Source: a virus
IMG/VR virus record: IMGVR_UViG_3300031566_000395
Coordinates: 1-22,617 of that record
DNA: 22,617 nucleotides
Strand: one strand, 5' to 3'
Below the pieces are notes generated by a model that had not been told where the DNA came from, searched no databases, and worked only from the letters and a program-made list of their open reading frames with translations. Position 1 is the stretch's first letter. Each line of letters begins with the position of its first letter. This document shows, in pieces, positions 18,657-22,617 of this stretch. The translations under genes were made by a program, and so were the position numbers.

Positions 18657-18913
18657 CCGAAGAACAACTTGATAAGATCCGTTTTAGATTTGGTGGAGAC
18701 TGGTATGATACTTGGTGGTTAGCAATCAGTGAAAGGTTTGATTCATTAAACTCATTAGCATCGTGGGAACCAAGTTTCTTTGATCTCATCAATAAAGGAT
18801 GGTTAGATATGTACTACATACCCCCAAAGAAACAAACTCAAGAAGAGTATATTAAATCCTTCCTTAACTCCAACCCATACTATAACGAGAAGTATTACGG
18901 ATATGAAACATGA
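18653..18913 (+). CDS. Small aromatic-rich hypothetical protein
   Basis: The 86-residue protein (MTEEQLDKIRFRFGGDWYDT...) is rich in Trp and Tyr, with FFDLINKGWLDMYYIPPKK and NPYYNEKYYGYET. It is soluble-looking and overlaps both neighbours by four bases inside the purine operon. No family is recognised. Confidence 0.66.
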   Translation: MTEEQLDKIRFRFGGDWYDTWWLAISERFDSLNSLASWEPSFFDLINKGWLDMYYIPPKKQTQEEYIKSFLNSNPYYNEKYYGYET

Positions 18914-19140
18914 AACTAATTAAGTTCACCCGTGATTGTGATTTTGGACAAGATTGGTATGTCCAAGTATTATTCACCAAACGATGGGCACTTTTTCAAG
19001 CATCAGCACATTGGTATGAGTATCCTGTTTGGCCTTTTCTTCAAATCCAATCTGGTATGGGCAATCTAATTTCTATTTTGTTTAGTGTCTATAAGTTTGG
19101 ATTCAATATTGGATTACTGGAACGCACTTGGAGAGTTTAA
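18910..19140 (+). CDS. Small hypothetical protein
   Basis: The 76-residue protein begins MKLIKFTRDCDFGQDWYVQV and is aromatic and beta-rich, ending with a mildly hydrophobic stretch (MGNLISILFSVYKFGFNIGL). It is coupled to the gene before it by an ATGA overlap. Function unknown. Confidence 0.66.
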   Translation: MKLIKFTRDCDFGQDWYVQVLFTKRWALFQASAHWYEYPVWPFLQIQSGMGNLISILFSVYKFGFNIGLLERTWRV

Positions 19141-19142
19141 CA

Positions 19143-19415
19143 ATGAAACACCACGTCCCTGATGAGATTAGAAATAATGGTTTCGACTGCTTTAGAAGTT
19201 TGAACCAAGCAGAGCGAGCAGTTGTTATGTTTGGTGAGGATGAGTATCGTAAATCACTAGACCTTGAGAATGATGATGCTGAGTGTTGGAAGATACCAAG
19301 TGGAGAGTCAACAACCTTTGTTGGTTGGAACCCCATGTGTATCCCAACAATGGATTACATCGTATGGAAACTAAAACGTCGTGAACAAATTGCCAGAGGT
19401 GAAATCGTTGGATAA
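19143..19415 (+). CDS. Small hypothetical protein
   Basis: From ATG 19143 the product is 90 residues (MKHHVPDEIRNNGFDCFRSL...); a TTG at 19128 would overlap the previous gene. It is soluble, with acidic middle DLENDDAECWK and a basic end (KLKRREQIARGEIVG). It lies between purC and purM without a recognisable function. Confidence 0.66.
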   Translation: MKHHVPDEIRNNGFDCFRSLNQAERAVVMFGEDEYRKSLDLENDDAECWKIPSGESTTFVGWNPMCIPTMDYIVWKLKRREQIARGEIVG

Positions 19416-19578
19416 GTTGACAAAGGAAGAGATGAGAACTAAGATCAAAGAGTTCTCTGCAATTCTTAAAAATCAAAGAGTGTATTGGGATGAAGAGGAC
19501 AAGAAAGGATTTACATATTCTTGTGATCTAATCTCACAATCATTGATTACTTTATACATTCGTTTAGGAAGAGACTGA
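19408..19578 (+). CDS. Small charged helical protein
   Basis: The frame can start at GTG 19381 or 19399, TTG 19408 or ATG 19432. TTG 19408 gives (M)DKLTKEEMRTKIKEFSAIL with only eight bases of overlap and AGAGG about 10 bases upstream, so it is preferred with doubt. The product of about 56 residues is helical and basic/acidic. Its stop overlaps the purM ATG (TGATG), supporting translation. Confidence 0.58.
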   Translation: MDKLTKEEMRTKIKEFSAILKNQRVYWDEEDKKGFTYSCDLISQSLITLYIRLGRD

Positions 19579-20513
19579 TGGACTATAAAACTTCTGGTGT
19601 TGACATTGAAAAGGGTAGAGAGTTTGTAGAAGAACTCAAAAAGAAAGTACCTAACCTTGGAGGATTTAATGGTATGATACAAATTCCACCAGAGTATGAA
19701 CAACCTGTACTAGTATCTGGTGCTGATGGTGTCGGAACTAAAATTAATATCTGTAGGATTGCTAATGATTACACCACTATTGGTCAGGATCTCGTTGCTA
19801 TGTGCGTCAATGACGTTATATGTTCTGGTGCTAAACCATTATATTTTTTAGACTATATCTCCACTAAAAAATTGGATGGTAACGTCAATGATATCATTCA
19901 AGGTGTGATTGATGGTTGTCTTATTTCTGGAATGTATCTTCTAGGTGGTGAGACTGCCGAACACTTTAGAGCAACTGACTATGACCTTGCTGGTTTCTGT
20001 ACTGGTATTGTAGAGAAGAATGATATCGTTGATGGTAGTAACATCAGACCTGGTGATGTAGTCATTGGTATTGAGAGTAGTGGATTCCATAGTAATGGAT
20101 ATACTCTTATTAATGATATGCTGTCTAGAGATTTTATCTCATATAAGTACATGCCAGAGCTTCTGATACCGACTACCATCTATGCCCGTTTAATCCAGCA
20201 CCTATTGGATGAGGTTCCTATCCTAGGCATGGCTCATATTACAGGTGGAGGACTACCTGAAAACCTTCCTAGGTGTCTTCCAAAGGGTCTGACTGTTGAT
20301 GTGGACTATGGAGCATGGGATGTCCCAGATATATTTGAGATTATTCAGAATGCAGGTAATATTTCTGATGATGAGATGAGAAATGTATTTAATATGGGCA
20401 TTGGATTCTGTTTGGTGGTGCCACAAGAGGTTGCAACATTAACTCAGAGCTTGATTGCTGATACTCCATTTGGTATGAGGTCTTGGGTCATTGGAGAAGT
20501 GGTGTCAGTATAA
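19578..20513 (+). CDS. purM: AIR synthetase
   Basis: The 311-residue protein follows PurM throughout: YKTSGVDIEKGREFVEEL, LVSGADGVGTKI (ATP loop), QDLVAMCVNDVICSGAKPLY, LLGGETAEH, IESSGFHSNGYTLI, AHITGGGLPENLPR and VFNMGIGF. It is shorter than E. coli PurM (345) with trimmed loops and C-terminus, as expected for a phage version. It uses ATP to close FGAM into AIR, the step after the one PurS serves. It is the last gene of the operon; a promoter-terminator junction follows 15 bases after the stop. Confidence 0.96.
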   Translation: MDYKTSGVDIEKGREFVEELKKKVPNLGGFNGMIQIPPEYEQPVLVSGADGVGTKINICRIANDYTTIGQDLVAMCVNDVICSGAKPLYFLDYISTKKLDGNVNDIIQGVIDGCLISGMYLLGGETAEHFRATDYDLAGFCTGIVEKNDIVDGSNIRPGDVVIGIESSGFHSNGYTLINDMLSRDFISYKYMPELLIPTTIYARLIQHLLDEVPILGMAHITGGGLPENLPRCLPKGLTVDVDYGAWDVPDIFEIIQNAGNISDDEMRNVFNMGIGFCLVVPQEVATLTQSLIADTPFGMRSWVIGEVVSV

Positions 20514-20528
20514 TGACTGTCACATGGT

Positions 20529-20558
20529 TTGACAAATACTACTAAAACCTGTTATAGT
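20529..20558 (+). promoter_or_regulatory. Sigma70-type promoter at purM terminator
   Basis: TTGACA at 20529-20534 and TATAGT at 20553-20558 are 18 bases apart. The expected start, near 20565, lies in the left arm of the terminator hairpin, so the transcript of this promoter cannot form it. Confidence 0.7.
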
Positions 20559-20559
20559 T

Positions 20560-20586
20560 AAGGGAGTTCAAAGCCTCCCTTTTTTT
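20560..20586 (+). terminator. Intrinsic terminator abutting the next start codon
   Basis: AAGGGAG at 20560-20566 pairs with CTCCCTT at 20575-20581 around an 8-base loop, and a run of seven T (20580-20586) touches the ATG at 20587. It ends the purine operon. Confidence 0.83.
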
Positions 20587-20928
20587 ATGGAATACTCTGA
20601 GTATATTGAGATTAAAACCAAAGTGGATGATGCCAAACAAGCACGAGTCCGTATTGGAGTCTCTTGGTTACTTCATATGTTCACTGTTCCACCTGTTGTT
20701 TCTGTTGTTTATTCGGTAAAAACAAACAACTGGATTCCTACTCTTGCAGCAACAGGTGTTGCATTGCTTGCAGCACCAATCTCACTGGTTGACTTTGGTC
20801 TGACACTTGCAGTTGCACCTCCTGTAACATCTGCGGTTCTTGTTCATACCAAGGCACAAGAAAAACGTCGTAAGTTGGGTATTTTTGGTCCTGAACAGGC
20901 AGACAAACTTGTATATGAGGCACTATGA
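20587..20928 (+). CDS. Multi-span membrane protein
   Basis: The 113-residue protein has a charged N-terminus (MEYSEYIEIKTKVDDAKQAR), hydrophobic segments at about 25-42 (WLLHMFTVPPVVSVVYSV) and 48-87 (WIPTLAATGVALLAAPISL...), and a basic C-terminal end (KAQEKRRKLGIFG). Two or three membrane helices are likely. It has no Shine-Dalgarno site because its ATG follows a terminator T-tract. Function unknown. Confidence 0.72.
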   Translation: MEYSEYIEIKTKVDDAKQARVRIGVSWLLHMFTVPPVVSVVYSVKTNNWIPTLAATGVALLAAPISLVDFGLTLAVAPPVTSAVLVHTKAQEKRRKLGIFGPEQADKLVYEAL

Positions 20929-21233
20929 TGATCGGAAACCTAGAAGCTGAAGATCGAGTACTAGATACTCCATCTGTTTATGAACAAGTTGCTTCTCTTG
21001 TCCAAAAGTACGGATGGGAAGCAGGTGACAATATTGTAGTTGAAATGGCAGGGACTCAAGTTTCTGGTATTGATGTGGGCGAAGTCTATAATAAGAAATG
21101 GCAATCACCTATTGGGACTCGTAAGTGTAATAAAGAAGCATTTATTGTTATTAAAAATCTTTCACGAGACCCATGGACACCTTCTCAACCTATGGATAGA
21201 GAACACAAACCTCAACACCCTTACGAAGTATGA
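20925..21233 (+). CDS. Hypothetical protein
   Basis: The 102-residue protein starts at ATGATG (20925 or 20928), overlapping the upstream stop. It has a beta-rich centre (GDNIVVEMAGTQVSGIDVGE) and a Pro-rich C-terminus (DPWTPSQPMDREHKPQHPYE). No family is recognised. It is coupled to the glutaredoxin gene by ATGA. Confidence 0.68.
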   Translation: MMIGNLEAEDRVLDTPSVYEQVASLVQKYGWEAGDNIVVEMAGTQVSGIDVGEVYNKKWQSPIGTRKCNKEAFIVIKNLSRDPWTPSQPMDREHKPQHPYEV

Positions 21234-21484
21234 CATACACAATTTATTCTAAGGATGGTTGTCCTTTCTGTACTAAAGTCCAACAGGTTCTACAACTTAC
21301 AGAACAGAAACATGTAGTCCTTAAACTTGGTAGAGACTACACAAGAGAGGAGTTTTATTCTAAGTTTGGTAAGGGTTCTACATTTCCTCAAGTTATATTG
21401 AATGTTGAGGGCCCTGATGACGGAACTCATCTTGGTGGATGTACAGAAACTGTTAAATACCTGAAGGAAAATAATATTGTTTGA
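21230..21484 (+). CDS. nrdC: Glutaredoxin
   Basis: The 84-residue protein has the dithiol active site CPFC at residues 11-14, the cis-Pro motif STFPQV (Pro53) and the GGCTET segment (69-74) that binds glutathione; this is a full glutaredoxin of usual size. It reduces disulfides with glutathione and, in T4-like phages, such proteins donate electrons to ribonucleotide reductase, which would link it to the purine genes upstream. Cys71 in GGC is an unusual extra cysteine near the glutathione site. The T4 symbol is used by analogy; grx would do equally. Confidence 0.92.
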   Translation: MTYTIYSKDGCPFCTKVQQVLQLTEQKHVVLKLGRDYTREEFYSKFGKGSTFPQVILNVEGPDDGTHLGGCTETVKYLKENNIV

Positions 21485-21837
21485 TGGACAACCAAGATCT
21501 CTATGATATCATTGAGCACACAATCGATTATGCATTTAATGGAAAGTACATGCTCAACATGTATGACTACCTAGTACTTAGTAAGTCATCAAAAAAAGAT
21601 GTTGAAGAGTTTCTTGAAAGTTCATCAAGAAAAGAGATTGATGAACTGATTAGTGACCTAGATAATTATCTTGAAGGTGGTTCTGATGAGAAACACAAAC
21701 AATTGAGAGAGGGTTATGGTTATCTGGGTAAACCAGAAGCCAGAAAAATAAGAAACTATTTGAATGGTATTGTTGAGGATGCTGTAAAATATGGAAGAGA
21801 AAAAAGACCAGGAAGAAAAAGAAAACCCTCTAAATAA
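21484..21837 (+). CDS. Charged helical hypothetical protein
   Basis: From ATG 21484, which overlaps the glutaredoxin stop, the product has 117 residues (MDNQDLYDIIEHTIDYAFNG...). It is acidic and helical in the first two thirds and ends in a strongly basic tail (KYGREKRPGRKRKPSK), suggesting nucleic-acid contact. No family is recognised. Confidence 0.7.
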   Translation: MDNQDLYDIIEHTIDYAFNGKYMLNMYDYLVLSKSSKKDVEEFLESSSRKEIDELISDLDNYLEGGSDEKHKQLREGYGYLGKPEARKIRNYLNGIVEDAVKYGREKRPGRKRKPSK

Positions 21838-22030
21838 GAGAAATGATGATGAACCTCAAGAAATTAATAGAGGTTTAGAGTTGTTATTGAGAAAAAAACA
21901 AAGGAGAGAAAGACGACCAAAGACTTTTGAACTAAGGTTTGGAAAGTTGGTTTCTCTCTTCAATAGAGAAATTAACTTTTACTTTAATGTTCATCTAGAC
22001 ATAAAGAAAGTAAGTTCTCGGAGAGATTAA
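21791..22030 (+). CDS. Small basic hypothetical protein
   Basis: The 79-residue protein starts at ATG 21791, inside the end of the previous gene (47-base overlap); no later in-frame ATG exists. It has a charged N-terminus (EEKKDQEEKENPLNKRNDDE) and a basic centre (LRKKQRRERRPKTFELRF), then an aromatic strand-rich end. Function unknown. Confidence 0.66.
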   Translation: MEEKKDQEEKENPLNKRNDDEPQEINRGLELLLRKKQRRERRPKTFELRFGKLVSLFNREINFYFNVHLDIKKVSSRRD

Positions 22031-22249
22031 ATGGAAACAGCAATCATTATATTGTCCGTTGCAGTCACAGCACTTTTTCTTTTAGTAGGAACTCTCCTAG
22101 GTTGGTTAGTAAAAGATTACCTAGACCAAACAAGAATGCCATTCATTCATCCAGAATTTTTTGATGAGAATGGTAACATCATACCAGACGAAATTTTATC
22201 AGTGAGATTTGAAAATGACTTCATCAGCGAAGACGAAGAAAACGACTAA
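22031..22249 (+). CDS. Small membrane protein
   Basis: The 72-residue protein has one N-terminal membrane helix (AIIILSVAVTALFLLVGTLL, residues 4-23). A positively flanked linker (VKDYLDQTRM) and an acidic tail (ISEDEEND) follow. It starts right after the previous stop and overlaps the next gene by 35 bases. It resembles a small membrane protein I recall in other cyanophages; no function is known. Confidence 0.72.
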   Translation: METAIIILSVAVTALFLLVGTLLGWLVKDYLDQTRMPFIHPEFFDENGNIIPDEILSVRFENDFISEDEEND

Positions 22250-22617
22250 CACAAAACTACCACCAAATCCATTTATCTTTGAGATTTTGGACTTGGTAAG
22301 TGCGCAAAGATCAAAAGCAAAGAAGATTGAAATTCTTCAAGAGTATTCCACAGAGGCACTCAAAGCAATTCTAATTTGGAACTTTGATGAGACTGTGATC
22401 TCACTTCTTCCAGATGGTGAAGTTCCCTTTGAGAAGAATGATGTTCCTCTAGGGACTGATCATACTTCTCTGAGGAAGGAATGGAAGAACCTTTATCACT
22501 TTGTAAAGGGCGGTAATGATTCACTCTCCAAGACCCGTAGAGAGACTATGTTCATTCAGATTCTTGAAGGTCTTCATCCTCAAGAGGCAAACATTCTTAT
22601 TCTTACTAAAGATAAGA
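22215..22617 (+). CDS. Conserved cyanophage protein, 3'-truncated by window edge
   Basis: A frame from ATG 22215 stays open to the right edge (134 codons visible). It begins with a basic Thr/Lys-rich stretch (MTSSAKTKKTTNTKLPPN), then FIFEILDLVSAQRSKAKKIE, AILIWNFDETVISLLPDGEV and FVKGGNDSLSKTRRETMFIQ with ILEGLHPQEANILILTKDK. I recognise this pattern as a protein of unknown function widely found in T4-like cyanophages (probably DUF6433). It is soluble. A role in replication is possible but unproven. Confidence 0.72.
   Translation, partial: MTSSAKTKKTTNTKLPPNPFIFEILDLVSAQRSKAKKIEILQEYSTEALKAILIWNFDETVISLLPDGEVPFEKNDVPLGTDHTSLRKEWKNLYHFVKGGNDSLSKTRRETMFIQILEGLHPQEANILILTKDK

Noticed and set aside
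1-22617. tRNA genes, CRISPR arrays, insertion sequences or integrase
   Set aside because: No cloverleaf with a CCA end and T-loop, no regularly spaced repeats and no transposase motifs were seen; the only mobile-type genes are the two HNH nucleases.

Overview
The window looks like part of the genome of a T4-like marine cyanophage (a cyanomyovirus infecting Synechococcus or Prochlorococcus). The DNA is AT-rich and tightly packed. Genes are mostly coupled by ATGA or TGATG overlaps, and T4-type late promoters (TATAAATA and variants) sit beside strong sigma70-type early promoters (TTGACA, 17 bases, TATAAT). The gene set is diagnostic: psbA (D1), two high-light-inducible proteins, a plant-type ferredoxin, TalC transaldolase, PurS/PurC/PurM, a glutaredoxin and a RimK-like ligase are cyanophage auxiliary metabolic genes mixed with phage-only small proteins. 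The species cannot be named from this window.

Layout. Positions 1-3535 hold a glycan cassette: a partial methyltransferase-like gene and four overlapping glycosyltransferases (GT11, GT2, a second GT2-like, GT25). Positions 3532-4085 hold a dual early/late promoter, a hairpin-rich leader and an exported small beta-barrel-like protein. Positions 4095-5651 are a photosynthesis block (hli, a 28-codon membrane peptide, ferredoxin, a 35-residue mini-hli) with small membrane proteins. Positions 5663-8381 are a run of very small, mostly single-span membrane proteins that overlap by a few bases, ending in a staphylococcal-nuclease-like enzyme. Positions 8395-11227 look structural or exported: two forward genes meet three reverse-strand genes that all start with signal peptides. 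Positions 11254-13125 hold divergent late promoters, a zinc-ribbon protein and psbA with its own promoter, leader and terminator. Positions 13177-14567 hold an endonuclease VII-like HNH gene, two small genes and talC (TTG start). Positions 14582-15421 hold a virion-type protein followed, in the same frame after a TGA, by 54 further sense codons. Positions 15419-17240 hold three copies of a terminator-promoter repeat that separate an HNH gene and a two-gene unit containing rimK. Positions 17265-20513 are a purine operon (purS, purC, purM) with unknown genes between. Positions 20529-22617 hold another terminator-promoter junction, a membrane protein, glutaredoxin and conserved unknowns, ending in an open reading frame cut by the window edge.

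Functionally, psbA, hli and ferredoxin would keep photosynthetic electron flow going during infection. TalC would steer carbon through the pentose phosphate pathway, and the pur genes and glutaredoxin would support nucleotide synthesis for phage DNA. The glycosyltransferases and exported proteins probably change glycans or the cell envelope.

The most unusual content is regulatory. Intrinsic terminators are physically fused to promoters at five junctions, three of them being copies of one roughly 60-base repeat that starts at the stop codon of the upstream gene. Many real genes here are 27-56 codons long. No tRNA, rRNA, CRISPR or insertion sequence was seen, and after the small genes are included no stretch over 300 bases lacks a gene.
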